From Mucilaginibacter pankratovii (GTDB lineage Bacteria; Bacteroidota; Bacteroidia; Sphingobacteriales; Sphingobacteriaceae), in assembly GCF_014773265.1 (NCBI RefSeq), contig NZ_JACWMY010000012.1, positions 166,240 through 230,239 of the forward strand: 64,000 nucleotides of DNA, written 5' to 3'. The notes under the pieces were generated by a model. That model was not told where the DNA came from and did no database searches. It was given only the letters and a program-made list of their open reading frames with translations. Below, in pieces: positions 24,918-34,270 of this stretch (position 1 is its first letter; every line of letters begins with the position of its first letter). A program made the position numbers and the translations under genes.

Positions 24918-25805
24918 ATGGCAACAAATCAAAACAGAAGAACGGCCATCAAAGGCCTTATTGCCGGTGGCGCCGCAATTGGTGCATCGGGCATGTTATC
25001 ATCTTTTAAAGCCGCCGAAAACGAGCCTATGGACGATAAATTAAAAGGTAATATTAACCACGCTGTGTGCCAGTGGTGCTATGGCGATATCAGCGTAGAG
25101 GATCTTTGCAAAGCTGCAAAAGAGATCGGCATAAAAGGGATCGACCTGGTTGGCCCTAAAGACTGGCCTACCCTTAAAAAATATGGGCTGTACAGCAGCA
25201 TGTGCAACGGTGCCGAAATAAACCTTACGGATGGTTTTGGCGATACGCAATACCACGCCGAGCTACAGAAACGCTATACCGAGATGATCCCTAAAGTGGC
25301 AGAAGCTGGTTATAAAAACCTCATCTGCTTTAGCGGCAGCCGCCGCGGTAAAACCGACGAAGCCGGTTGGGCCAATTGCGTGGAAGGCTTAAAACCATTG
25401 CTGCCCCTTGCCGAAAAGCACGGTGTAGTATTGGTGATGGAACTGCTGAATAGCAAAATAGATCATAAAGATTATCAGTGCGATAGGGTAGAGTGGGGTG
25501 CCGAACTTTGCAAAAGATTGGGCAGCGAGAATTTTAAGCTGCTGTTTGATATCTACCATATGCAAATTGATGAGGGCGATGTGATCCGCAATATCCGCGC
25601 TTATCACCAGTACATTAACCACTACCACACAGGTGGTGTACCGGGCCGCAACGAGATAGATGATACCCAGGAACTTTACTATCCCGCCATTATGAAGGCG
25701 ATTTTAGAAACCGGGCACAAAGGCTTTGTGGCGCAGGAATTTATACCGAAACAAAAAGACAAACTGGCCTCGCTTAAGAAGGCCGTACACATCTGCGACG
25801 TTTAA
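24918..25805 (+). CDS. Hydroxypyruvate isomerase-like TIM barrel with Tat-like signal
   Basis: 295 residues. The N-terminus NRRTAIKGLIAGGAAIGAS is a twin-arginine-like signal. The TIM barrel has VCQWCYGDISVEDLCKAA, MELLNSKIDHKDYQCD, KLLFDIYHMQIDEGD, NHYHTGGVPGRNEID and FVAQEFIP, the pattern of the hydroxypyruvate isomerase/Hyi family. Family enzymes move a carbonyl along a short or keto-sugar at a metal site. Periplasmic location is likely. It is 4 bases from the upstream transporter and 47 from another isomerase. The true substrate is unknown; the context favours a keto-sugar. Confidence 0.87.
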   Translation: MATNQNRRTAIKGLIAGGAAIGASGMLSSFKAAENEPMDDKLKGNINHAVCQWCYGDISVEDLCKAAKEIGIKGIDLVGPKDWPTLKKYGLYSSMCNGAEINLTDGFGDTQYHAELQKRYTEMIPKVAEAGYKNLICFSGSRRGKTDEAGWANCVEGLKPLLPLAEKHGVVLVMELLNSKIDHKDYQCDRVEWGAELCKRLGSENFKLLFDIYHMQIDEGDVIRNIRAYHQYINHYHTGGVPGRNEIDDTQELYYPAIMKAILETGHKGFVAQEFIPKQKDKLASLKKAVHICDV

Positions 25806-25852
25806 ACCTTTAAGGGCTTACGGCGTCATAGTTTGAATTATAAACAAGATAC

Positions 25853-26728
25853 ATGACAACCAGGAGAAATTTTTTAGTACAGGCGGGTATCGCTTCTGCG
25901 GCAGCTATGCTGGCACCCACTTTATTATCAGCAAAAGGCAAAACGGGCGTTGGGCTACAGTTATACAGCTTGCGCGACGAGTTGCCTAAAGATGTAAAAG
26001 GCGTAATTGCCAATATTGCCAAAGCGGGCTACTCGGAAGTGGAAACTTTCGGCTACTCTAAGCAGGGCGGTTTTTGGGGTTTAAGCGCCAAAGAATTTAG
26101 TGCCTTGCTAAAAGCCAACGGCTTAACCACCCCAAGCGGTCACTACGGTTTGGATGAGTACTTTGGCAGCGGCAAAATGGATCAGCTGAACAGCTACATC
26201 GAAAGCGCTTTGGCAACCGGCCAAACTTACATTATCATCCCGGGCATCAACCATGAGTTTATTAAAACAGCAGCCGATTTTAAAGCGGTTGCCGAAAAAA
26301 TGAACAAAATAGCGGAGATATTGAAGCCACAGGGCTTGAAGCTGGGTTACCACAACCATAACTTTGAGTGGAAAGAAACCGAAGGCACTACTTTTTACGA
26401 TACCATCCTGAACGAAACCGACCCTAAATTGGTGAATATGGAGATGGACCTGTACTGGGTGGTTCGTGCCGGTTACAATCCTTTGGATATCTTCAAAAAA
26501 CATCCGGGCCGTTTTACATTTGTGCACATTAAGGATATGGATAGAACCAACCATGAGCTGAACACCGAAATTGGTACAGGCACTATCGACTTTAAAACTA
26601 TCCTTGGCCAGGCGAAATTAGCGGGCATCAAGCATTTTATTGTAGAGCAGGAGAACTTTACCAACATCGATCCTTATAAGAGCATTGCGCAAAGTAGCAA
26701 ATACATTAAAGGCCTGCTTGCTGTTTAA
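25853..26728 (+). CDS. Tat-exported sugar phosphate isomerase/epimerase-like TIM barrel
   Basis: 291 residues. Twin-arginine signal TTRRNFLVQAG at the N-terminus with a hydrophobic stretch ending LLSAKG. TIM-barrel motifs VGLQLYSLRDEL, YHNHNFEW, EMDLYWVVRAG, VHIKDMDR and HFIVEQEN form the usual metal site. It is a paralogue of the protein at 12133 (both open GVGLQLYSxRDxx), so the locus holds two exported enzymes of this subfamily. It is followed 29 bases later by the DUF1080 hydrolase, suggesting a role next to cleavage of a keto-glycoside. Confidence 0.88.
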   Translation: MTTRRNFLVQAGIASAAAMLAPTLLSAKGKTGVGLQLYSLRDELPKDVKGVIANIAKAGYSEVETFGYSKQGGFWGLSAKEFSALLKANGLTTPSGHYGLDEYFGSGKMDQLNSYIESALATGQTYIIIPGINHEFIKTAADFKAVAEKMNKIAEILKPQGLKLGYHNHNFEWKETEGTTFYDTILNETDPKLVNMEMDLYWVVRAGYNPLDIFKKHPGRFTFVHIKDMDRTNHELNTEIGTGTIDFKTILGQAKLAGIKHFIVEQENFTNIDPYKSIAQSSKYIKGLLAV

Positions 26729-26757
26729 TATTACATCGAACCAATAATTCATAAAAT

Positions 26758-27525
26758 ATGAAACACCAACTAATATTAACTGCACTGCTTTCTGCCGGTT
26801 TTTTGGCAGCGAACGCGCAGCAGGGCGCAAAACCCGAGGATACCGAAAAATGGGAGCCGGTGCCAAAGGTGGTTACCGCAGGTAAAACAACCAGCGATGC
26901 ACCATCAGACGCGATTGTATTATTCGACGGCAAAAACCTCGACGAATGGGTAGACGTTGCCAGCGGCGCGCCTGCAAAATGGGATGTTAAGGACGATGTG
27001 CTTACCGTAAACAAAGCAACAGGTAACATCGAAACTAAAAGAAAATTCGGCAGCTACCAGCTACACATTGAGTGGAAGGTGCCCGCAAACATCACCGGAA
27101 CAGGCCAGGGGCGCGGCAATAGCGGCGTTTTCTTAGCTTCGATAGGCAAAGGCGACCTGGGTTACGAACTGCAGGTTTTAGATTCGTACAACAACAAAAC
27201 CTACGTGAACGGCATGGCGGGTAGTATTTACAAGCAATTCATCCCGCTTGCAAACCCTACCAAGGCACCAGGCGTATGGAACGTTTACGATGTAATTTGG
27301 ACGGCCCCAACCTTCGATGGCGACAAAGTAAAAACCCCTGCCCGTGTTACCGTTTTATTTAACGGCGTACTGGTAGAAAACAACATCGAGCTGCTTGGCC
27401 CAACCCAATACATTGGTGCACCGGGTTACCGCGCCGCACATGGCCCAAGCCCGATAAAGCTACAGGCACATGGTGACAAAAGCGAGCCTTTAAGTTTCAG
27501 GAATATTTGGGTGAGAGAACTATAA
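26758..27525 (+). CDS. DUF1080 protein, putative 3-keto-disaccharide hydrolase
   Basis: 255 residues with a Sec signal peptide (LSAGFLAANAQ). DUF1080 fold (concanavalin-like beta-sandwich) with AIVLFDGKNLDEWV, GSYQLHIEWKVP, RGNSGVFLA, YELQVLDSYNNKTYVNGMAGSIY and PIKLQAHGDKSEPLSFRNIWVREL. The domain (PF06439) is now named 3-keto-disaccharide hydrolase: it cleaves glycosides already oxidised at C3. Periplasmic. As the last gene of the locus and followed by a strong terminator, it fits a pathway in which the GMC enzymes oxidise a glycoside and this protein splits it. Confidence 0.9.
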   Translation: MKHQLILTALLSAGFLAANAQQGAKPEDTEKWEPVPKVVTAGKTTSDAPSDAIVLFDGKNLDEWVDVASGAPAKWDVKDDVLTVNKATGNIETKRKFGSYQLHIEWKVPANITGTGQGRGNSGVFLASIGKGDLGYELQVLDSYNNKTYVNGMAGSIYKQFIPLANPTKAPGVWNVYDVIWTAPTFDGDKVKTPARVTVLFNGVLVENNIELLGPTQYIGAPGYRAAHGPSPIKLQAHGDKSEPLSFRNIWVREL

Positions 27526-27549
27526 CAGCTTACTTTTAATATTCATTTT

Positions 27550-27587
27550 AAGGGTTAACGCGATAGCGTTAACCCTTTTTGTTTTTT
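27550..27587 (+). terminator. Strong intrinsic terminator closing the sugar locus
   Basis: A perfect 12-bp stem AAGGGTTAACGC (27550-27561), tetraloop GATA, GCGTTAACCCTT (27566-27577), then TTTGTTTTTT. It ends the transcript containing the DUF1080 gene and separates the locus from the hybrid sensor gene. Confidence 0.92.
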
Positions 27588-27792
27588 GATACGTTGGGGA
27601 CTTATAGCGGGTAAATTAGCTTCCTCCTTTAACCTTTCCGCTTTACCTTTCCCTTCTTTCCTTGTGCTTTTTAAGAAAAGTATTAAGTTTTGATTTCTTT
27701 TTTGTAAATTTTGAACTTATTTGCACACTGTCCGTATAAGTGCAGGTAACCATACCATATAAACTTAATAGTAGCTAATCCCTTAATAATTA

Positions 27793-30700
27793 ATGTATAA
27801 GTACTTTATACTTGCTCTGTGCGTACTTTTTGCCCTAAACAGCTTCGGCCAAAACCAAAGCATGAAGTTTGAGCACCTGGGTAAAAGGGAGGGCTTGTCG
27901 CAAATAAACGTGGAGTGTATTATACAGGATAGCCGCGGCTTTATTTGGGTGGGTACCAGGGATGGCCTCAGTAAGTACGATGGCTACGGTTTCAGCTATT
28001 ATAAACACGATCCGCAAGACTCCGCTTCCATCAGCAGCAGCATGGTATCTGATATCCTCGAAGATAAAGAGGGGAACATCTGGATAGCAACTATCATAGG
28101 CCTCAACAAGCTTGAACGCCGCACCGGCCGTTTTGTAAAATTTCTCCATAACGATAAAGACCCCAATTCGCTGTCGGATAATATTCTGAAAAAATTGGCG
28201 GTAGATGAATTGGGTAATATTTGGGTAGGCAGCCAGGGCGGGCTGGACTACCTGGATACCAAACAAAATAAATTTACCAAACACTTCAGGCACGATCCTA
28301 AAAACGAGCGGAGCCTCAGCGACAGCAAGGTAAGCTGTGTTTACGTGGGGTCGGATAATCGCCTTTGGGTGGGCACCACCGAAGGAGGCTTGGATCTGTT
28401 TGACGCTAAAACGCAATCTTTCATTCATCATAAGTTTAGCTCTGTAAATTCTAATTCCATATCGGGCAATAGTGTAAGGTGTATATTTGAGGATAAGAAG
28501 CGCCGTTTATGGATAGGTACCTTAAATAATTCGCTAAATAAACTCGATCTGAATACGGGCGCTTTCACCCGTTACCTGTATAACGAGAAGCTGAAGAACT
28601 CCATATCAGGTAATACCATTTACAGCCTCGGTATGGACGAGAACAACAACCTCTGGATAGGCAGCGAGAACGGCGGTTTATGCATCCTCAATCCCGAAAC
28701 CGGCAAGTTTTATACCTACAAGCACGATGATATTGATAAGAATAGTATCACGGGCAACACCCTTTACAGCGTTTTAAAAGATAGCCATGGCAATATGTGG
28801 CTGGGAGCGTTCAGTGGTGGCATCAACGTATTTAAACGCAGCACAGAGAGCTTTACGCACTACAGGCACAGCTCGTCGCCCAATAGCCTTTCTAACGATT
28901 TTGTGCTGGCTGTTTATGAGGATCAGGACAAGAATGTATGGGCAGGTACCGATGGCGGCGGCCTTAATAAGTTTGATTATAAAAATGGCAATGTAATACA
29001 TTATGTACATCAGCCCGGCAAAAACAGCATTACCGGTAATTTTGTACTCACTGTTAACCAGGATTATGAAGGCGATTTTTGGCTGGGCACCTGGGCAGAC
29101 GGGGTGAGCATTTTTAACCCTAAAAGCAATGTTTTTACTAATTTGAAAAGCCAGCCCGGTAACCCCAACAGTTTGCCCGGCAATAATATATACGCTTTAA
29201 CCCACGCAAGGGATAAAACCACCTGGATAGGCACCTATAACGACGGGCTGAGCCACTACGATAAAAAAACAAAACAGTTTGTAAACTATAAGTACGACGC
29301 AAACGACCCCAACAGCATCAGTAGCGATAGGGTATACTCGCTGCTGGAAGACAGCCACGGTAATTTATGGGTGGGCACTTTCGACGGAGGGCTCAACCTG
29401 TTCAATAAAAAAACAAATTCGTTTACCCGGTTTAAACACCAGGCCGGTACCAACAGCATAAGCGATGATAACGTACCCGATATTTACGAAGGGCATAACG
29501 GCAGTATCTGGATCAGTACTTTTACCGGGCTCAACCTTTTCGACCCGGTTACCAGGCGCTTTACCGTTTTTACAAAGAAAGACGGGCTGCCAAGTGATAT
29601 CATTTACGCTGCCCGCGAAGACGACGATGGCAAAATATGGGTAAGCACCAATAATGGCCTGTCGGAATTTGACCCGATAAAACGGACGTTTAAAAACTAT
29701 TCGGTAGAGGATGGCTTGCAGGAAGATGAATTTAAGTCGCATTCGGCCTTTAAAGGTGCTTCGGGTAAGCTTTATTTTGGCGGGGTGAATGGTTTTAACG
29801 CTTTCTCGCCCGGGCAGATTTTAAAACCCGAAGGTTTTTCGCCACTGGTGATCACATCCTTCCAGTTGTTCAACAAAAAAGTTGTCTCCGCAAAAAATAG
29901 CAGCGACGCATCACCTCTTAAAGGAGATATATCCGATGCCCAAAGTATCACACTTAACTACAAGCAATCGGTTATTTCGCTGGAATTTGCCGCGCTCGAT
30001 TTTACCTCGGTTGATAAAAAACAATACGCCTACATACTGGAAGGTTTTGATAAAGAATGGAACTTTGTAGGCCCCCGGCACAGTGCAACCTATACCAATT
30101 TGCCCGCCGGCACTTATACATTTAAAGTAAAGTATCAAAATTTGGCGGGTTTATGGTCGCCGGTTACACCGGGGCTCAAGATAGTTACCGAGCCGCCGCT
30201 TTGGCTCACCTGGTGGTTTAAAACGCTCATGGTGTTTTTGGCGGTGGGAATTGTGATCGCCATATTCCGGCTGAGGATGCGCGCTATAAACGCCCAGAAA
30301 GCCATCCTGGAAAGGCAGGTGGCAGAACGCACCGAACGCCTTGCCGAAATGAGTAAAGACGAGCGCGTACTTCGCCAGGAAGCCGAAAAGGCCCGCGAAG
30401 ATGCCGAAAAAGCCAACCGCGCAAAAAGTATTTTCCTGGCTACCATGAGCCATGAGATACGCACACCTATGAATGGTGTAATGGGTATGGCCACCTTATT
30501 ATCTAACACACCGTTAAATCTGGAACAGCAGGAGTACACCGAAACCATTAAAACCTGCGGCGATTCGCTGCTGAATGTGATCAACGATATCCTCGATTTC
30601 TCCAAGATAGAATCGGGCAATATGGAGCTGGACGAACACGACTTCGACCTGCGCGACTGTATCGAGGCTGTACTGGATGTTTTTGCAGAGAAAGCGGCAC

Positions 30701-31956
30701 GCATTAATCTCGATTTGGTTTACCAGGTAGATCATAATGTGCCTGCGCAGATCATAGGCGATTCGTTACGGCTGCGGCAGATCCTGATAAACCTGGTAGG
30801 CAACGCCGTGAAATTTACAGCGAAAGGCGAGATATTTATCTGCGTAAAACTTAAAAACACAATAGAAAGCGGATTTGAATTATTATTTGAGATCCGCGAT
30901 ACGGGTATAGGTATCCCGCCAAACAAGCTGAACAAGCTGTTCAAGGCTTTTTCGCAGGTAGATTCGAGCACTACGCGTAAGTATGGCGGCACCGGGCTGG
31001 GGCTTGCCATAAGCGAAAAACTCGTAACGCTAATGGGCGGCAGTATTGATGTGAAAAGCGAGGTGGGTAAAGGTACCACCTTCTCGTTCACCATCAACGC
31101 AAAACCGGGCGTGAAATCGCAACGCAATTATGTGCACCTAAACCTGGCGGAGATCCAAAACAAACGCATCCTGGTGGTTGATGATAACCCAACCAACCGC
31201 GATATATTGGAAGAACAGTTAAAACAGTGGAATTTTATCCCGGTAATGGCCGAATCTGGCGCCGCTACCTTAAAGATACTTGCTGAAGAAGAACCCGTAA
31301 ACCTTGTGATATCGGACATGAACATGCCCGAAATGGATGGTATTACGCTTGCCCGTAAGATCCGCGAGATTGATCCGGCCTTGCCTATCATCCTCCTTAC
31401 TTCTATGGGGAATGAACAAAGCCGAAAGAATAAGAACCTGTTTAATGTTGCCTTAACCAAACCAACCAAACACCAGGTATTGTACAAGCATATCATTGAA
31501 CAACTTAAGCTAAACATTGATGTGAAGAATGAAGTGCAGCCGGTACAAACGCCATTCTCGGAGGAATTTGCGAAGCTTCACCCTATCAATATCCTGATAG
31601 CCGAGGATAATGCCATTAACCAGAAACTGGCTAAGTACATCCTCAACAAAATGGGCTACAAACCGGATATTGTAGAAAACGGGCACGAATGTTTGAACGC
31701 GCTTATCAATAAAAAATATGATATGATATTGATGGATGTGCAAATGCCCGAAATGGACGGACTGGAAGCCACACGCTTTATCCGCCAGAATATGGAGCAC
31801 CAACCGGTTATTGTAGCCATGACGGCCAACGCCATGGCCGAAGACCGCGACGAGTGCCTGCAAGCCGGTATGAACGATTATCTGAGCAAGCCCCTGAAGC
31901 TACAGGAAATTATGAATGCGCTGGAAAGATGGGAACCCAATAAAGCTTCAATTTAA
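27793..31956 (+). CDS. Hybrid two-component sensor: 14-blade reg_prop, Y_Y_Y, kinase, two receivers
   Basis: 1387 residues. Signal peptide, then about 14 two-component-propeller repeats (GNIWVGSQGGL-type, residues about 25-650), a Y_Y_Y domain (about 695-790), one transmembrane helix (806-826), a coiled coil, HisKA with phospho-acceptor H887 (FLATMSHEIRTP), HATPase with NLVGNAVKF, DTGIGIP and GGTGLGLA, and two receiver domains with phospho-acceptors D1175 and D1315. Unlike classical Bacteroides HTCS regulators there is no AraC-type DNA-binding domain, so output needs another protein. It probably senses a glycan fragment in the periplasm. Position just after the 3-keto-sugar locus suggests a link, but it has its own transcript. 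Confidence 0.93.
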   Translation: MYKYFILALCVLFALNSFGQNQSMKFEHLGKREGLSQINVECIIQDSRGFIWVGTRDGLSKYDGYGFSYYKHDPQDSASISSSMVSDILEDKEGNIWIATIIGLNKLERRTGRFVKFLHNDKDPNSLSDNILKKLAVDELGNIWVGSQGGLDYLDTKQNKFTKHFRHDPKNERSLSDSKVSCVYVGSDNRLWVGTTEGGLDLFDAKTQSFIHHKFSSVNSNSISGNSVRCIFEDKKRRLWIGTLNNSLNKLDLNTGAFTRYLYNEKLKNSISGNTIYSLGMDENNNLWIGSENGGLCILNPETGKFYTYKHDDIDKNSITGNTLYSVLKDSHGNMWLGAFSGGINVFKRSTESFTHYRHSSSPNSLSNDFVLAVYEDQDKNVWAGTDGGGLNKFDYKNGNVIHYVHQPGKNSITGNFVLTVNQDYEGDFWLGTWADGVSIFNPKSNVFTNLKSQPGNPNSLPGNNIYALTHARDKTTWIGTYNDGLSHYDKKTKQFVNYKYDANDPNSISSDRVYSLLEDSHGNLWVGTFDGGLNLFNKKTNSFTRFKHQAGTNSISDDNVPDIYEGHNGSIWISTFTGLNLFDPVTRRFTVFTKKDGLPSDIIYAAREDDDGKIWVSTNNGLSEFDPIKRTFKNYSVEDGLQEDEFKSHSAFKGASGKLYFGGVNGFNAFSPGQILKPEGFSPLVITSFQLFNKKVVSAKNSSDASPLKGDISDAQSITLNYKQSVISLEFAALDFTSVDKKQYAYILEGFDKEWNFVGPRHSATYTNLPAGTYTFKVKYQNLAGLWSPVTPGLKIVTEPPLWLTWWFKTLMVFLAVGIVIAIFRLRMRAINAQKAILERQVAERTERLAEMSKDERVLRQEAEKAREDAEKANRAKSIFLATMSHEIRTPMNGVMGMATLLSNTPLNLEQQEYTETIKTCGDSLLNVINDILDFSKIESGNMELDEHDFDLRDCIEAVLDVFAEKAARINLDLVYQVDHNVPAQIIGDSLRLRQILINLVGNAVKFTAKGEIFICVKLKNTIESGFELLFEIRDTGIGIPPNKLNKLFKAFSQVDSSTTRKYGGTGLGLAISEKLVTLMGGSIDVKSEVGKGTTFSFTINAKPGVKSQRNYVHLNLAEIQNKRILVVDDNPTNRDILEEQLKQWNFIPVMAESGAATLKILAEEEPVNLVISDMNMPEMDGITLARKIREIDPALPIILLTSMGNEQSRKNKNLFNVALTKPTKHQVLYKHIIEQLKLNIDVKNEVQPVQTPFSEEFAKLHPINILIAEDNAINQKLAKYILNKMGYKPDIVENGHECLNALINKKYDMILMDVQMPEMDGLEATRFIRQNMEHQPVIVAMTANAMAEDRDECLQAGMNDYLSKPLKLQEIMNALERWEPNKASI

Positions 31957-32013
31957 GGTAGCGGATGTAGCTTTATTTAAATAACTTTACCCTTAAATAA
32001 ATCATCATCTCTT

Positions 32014-32802
32014 ATGTTATTTCACAAAAAGTTGCCCTTTTTTTTAGGGTTGATACTGGTTATCGTATTTATAAATCCACTAACCAAAGCCGTTGCTGCC
32101 GATAATACGGTATACCAGCTTAAAGTATATCACTATAAAACGGCGGCCCAAAAACAGGTGATAGAAGATTACCTGAAAGATATTTTTGTACCGTACCTGC
32201 ATAAAGGCGGAATAAGCAAAATAGGTGTATTTAAAACGCTGGAAGCCGATACTGCCGACAGGCGCATTTATGTGCTAATCCCCTTTAAATCGCTAAAAAG
32301 TATGGATCAGTTTAGCGAATCTGTTCTGAACGAAATAGCCGCAGCAAAAAATAGCCCGTATGCAACCGCTGCCTTTGATAAGCCCCCGTATACCCGGTTG
32401 GAAAGCATTGTGATGAATGCTTTTTACAAAATGCCCAGCCCTGCTGTGCCTGCATTAACCGCCCCGAAAGAGGAGCGTATTTACGAACTCCGCAGCTACG
32501 AAAGTGCTACCGAAGCCTTGTTCATCAACAAAGTAAAAATGTTTAACACGGGCGATGAAGTAGGCCTTTTTAACCGCCTTGGCTTTAATGCCGTGTTTTA
32601 CGCCAGTGTTATCGCCGGCGCTAAGATGCCTAACCTGATGTATATGACCACCTTTAACAGCAAGGCCGACAGGGATAAACATTGGGAAGCCTTTGGTGCC
32701 GATGCTTACTGGAAAGAACTTTCGGCAAAGCCGGAGTACCAGCATAATGTATCGCACGCGGATATCATCTTTTTGCAGCCGGCCAATTATTCCGATTTTT
32801 AA
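32014..32802 (+). CDS. NIPSNAP-family secreted protein
   Basis: 262 residues with an N-terminal signal peptide (GLILVIVFINPLTKAVA). Two ferredoxin-like NIPSNAP modules can be seen: residues about 31-130 (VYQLKVYHYKTAAQKQVIEDYL) and about 152-258 (RIYELRSYESATEALFINKVKMF... MTTFNSKADRDKHWEAFGAD). Such proteins are common in Bacteroidota sugar loci, but no molecular function is established. It starts 57 bases after the hybrid sensor and ends 9 bases before the FAD oxidoreductase, so it is likely co-transcribed with the latter. Confidence 0.87.
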   Translation: MLFHKKLPFFLGLILVIVFINPLTKAVAADNTVYQLKVYHYKTAAQKQVIEDYLKDIFVPYLHKGGISKIGVFKTLEADTADRRIYVLIPFKSLKSMDQFSESVLNEIAAAKNSPYATAAFDKPPYTRLESIVMNAFYKMPSPAVPALTAPKEERIYELRSYESATEALFINKVKMFNTGDEVGLFNRLGFNAVFYASVIAGAKMPNLMYMTTFNSKADRDKHWEAFGADAYWKELSAKPEYQHNVSHADIIFLQPANYSDF

Positions 32803-32811
32803 CCACCTTTA

Positions 32812-34260
32812 ATGAAGCTGGAAAAGCGGGATTACAACGCGATAGTGGTAGGCTCGGGCCCAAATGGCCTGGCGGCCGCTATTTTGATGCAGCAAAAAGG
32901 GCTGCAGGTATTATTGCTCGAAGCAAAGGATGAGATAGGGGGAGGGCTTCGTTCTGCGGAGCTAACCCTGCCCGGCTTTAAGCACGATATCTGCTCGGCT
33001 ATCCATCCGCTGGCAGCCGCATCCCCATTTTTTAAGACACTGCCGCTGGCCCAATTTGGGCTAAATTATATTTACCCCGAAGTAGATGCCGCGCATCCGC
33101 TGGATAACGGCACAGCCGCCGTGTTAAAAGGCAGCGTTACCGATACTGCCCAATTACTGGGCACTGATGAGCGCGCTTACAGCGAATTAATGACATGGGT
33201 AACCCAGGCATGGCCGCAGATTGATAGCGATGTATTAGGCCCCCTTCATTTCCCCAAACATCCGTTTACCATGGCCGGCTTCGGGCTGAAGGCCTTGCCG
33301 CCCGCTACATTTTTAATTAAAGGCTTTAAAACTACCGAAGCCAGGGCTTTGCTGGCAGGTATGGCGGCGCATTCTATGCAGCCGCTAACCCATACTGCTA
33401 CTTCGGCAATAGCCCTGGTGCTGATGGCCGCGGGGCATTTAAAGGGCTGGCCCATACCCAAGGGCGGCTCGCATAGTATAGCAAAAGCGCTGGCGGCTTA
33501 TTTTATATCGATAGGAGGAAAGGTAGAAACCGGCGTATATGTAAAATCGTTAGCGCAGTTGCCATCGGCACATGCGGTGCTGTTTGATATTTCGCCAAGG
33601 CAGTTATTGCAGATAGCCGGGCACAAGTTCTCATCCATTTATAAATGGCAGCTGGAACGCTACCGCTATGGCATGGGCGTTTACAAAGTAGATTGGGCGC
33701 TGGATGCTGCCATACCATTTACCGCAGAGGGATGCAGGCAAGCCGGCACGGTACACATCGGCAATACATTTGAAGAGATCAGGGTGGCCGAACAGCAAAC
33801 CTGGGATGGCATCCACCCCGAAAAACCATTTGTGCTTTTGGCACAGCAGAGTTTATATGACGATAGCCGCGCACCCGCGGGCAAACATACCGCCTGGGCC
33901 TACTGCCACGTGCCCAACGGTTCCACCAAAAACATGACAGTTGCTATCGAGGATCAAATTGAGCGGTTTGCACCCGGCTTTAAACAGCGCATACTGGCTA
34001 AACATACCATGGATACCGCGCAAATGGAAGAATACAACCCCAACTACATCGGCGGCGATATTAATGGTGGGGTGATAGATATCCGGCAGTTGTTTACTCG
34101 CCCCGCTTTGCGTTACTCGCCTTACAAAACGTCTGCCGAAGGCATTTACATTTGTTCCGCTTCAACGCCGCCGGGTGGTGGGGTGCATGGCATGTGCGGG
34201 TACTGGTCGGCAAAAAAGGCGCTGAAGGATGTATTTAAAATTCCTGTTGATAGTTTATAG
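32812..34260 (+). CDS. Phytoene desaturase/PYROXD2-like FAD oxidoreductase
   Basis: 482 residues. N-terminal FAD motif VVGSGPNGLAAAILMQQKGLQVLLLEAKDEIGGG split across the Rossmann fold (residues 11-43), a middle substrate region, and a C-terminal flavin contact YICSASTPPGGGVHGMCGYWSAKKA. It belongs to the carotenoid-desaturase-like amine oxidase superfamily. The substrate is unknown and no other carotenoid genes are near. It lies between a NIPSNAP gene and a GH88 gene; the GH88 start is 10 bases after its stop. Probably cytoplasmic. Confidence 0.86.
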   Translation: MKLEKRDYNAIVVGSGPNGLAAAILMQQKGLQVLLLEAKDEIGGGLRSAELTLPGFKHDICSAIHPLAAASPFFKTLPLAQFGLNYIYPEVDAAHPLDNGTAAVLKGSVTDTAQLLGTDERAYSELMTWVTQAWPQIDSDVLGPLHFPKHPFTMAGFGLKALPPATFLIKGFKTTEARALLAGMAAHSMQPLTHTATSAIALVLMAAGHLKGWPIPKGGSHSIAKALAAYFISIGGKVETGVYVKSLAQLPSAHAVLFDISPRQLLQIAGHKFSSIYKWQLERYRYGMGVYKVDWALDAAIPFTAEGCRQAGTVHIGNTFEEIRVAEQQTWDGIHPEKPFVLLAQQSLYDDSRAPAGKHTAWAYCHVPNGSTKNMTVAIEDQIERFAPGFKQRILAKHTMDTAQMEEYNPNYIGGDINGGVIDIRQLFTRPALRYSPYKTSAEGIYICSASTPPGGGVHGMCGYWSAKKALKDVFKIPVDSL

Positions 34261-34270
34261 ATTACGGCTT

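Noticed and set aside
27793..31956. Classical HTCS with AraC output
   Set aside because: The C-terminus is a second receiver domain, with no helix-turn-helix.
32812..34260. Carotenoid biosynthesis gene
   Set aside because: It has the FAD fold of phytoene desaturases but no crtB, crtE or similar gene is close, so only the superfamily is claimed.
34229..34270. Longer N-terminus for the GH88 protein
   Set aside because: It overlaps the previous gene and spoils the signal peptide.
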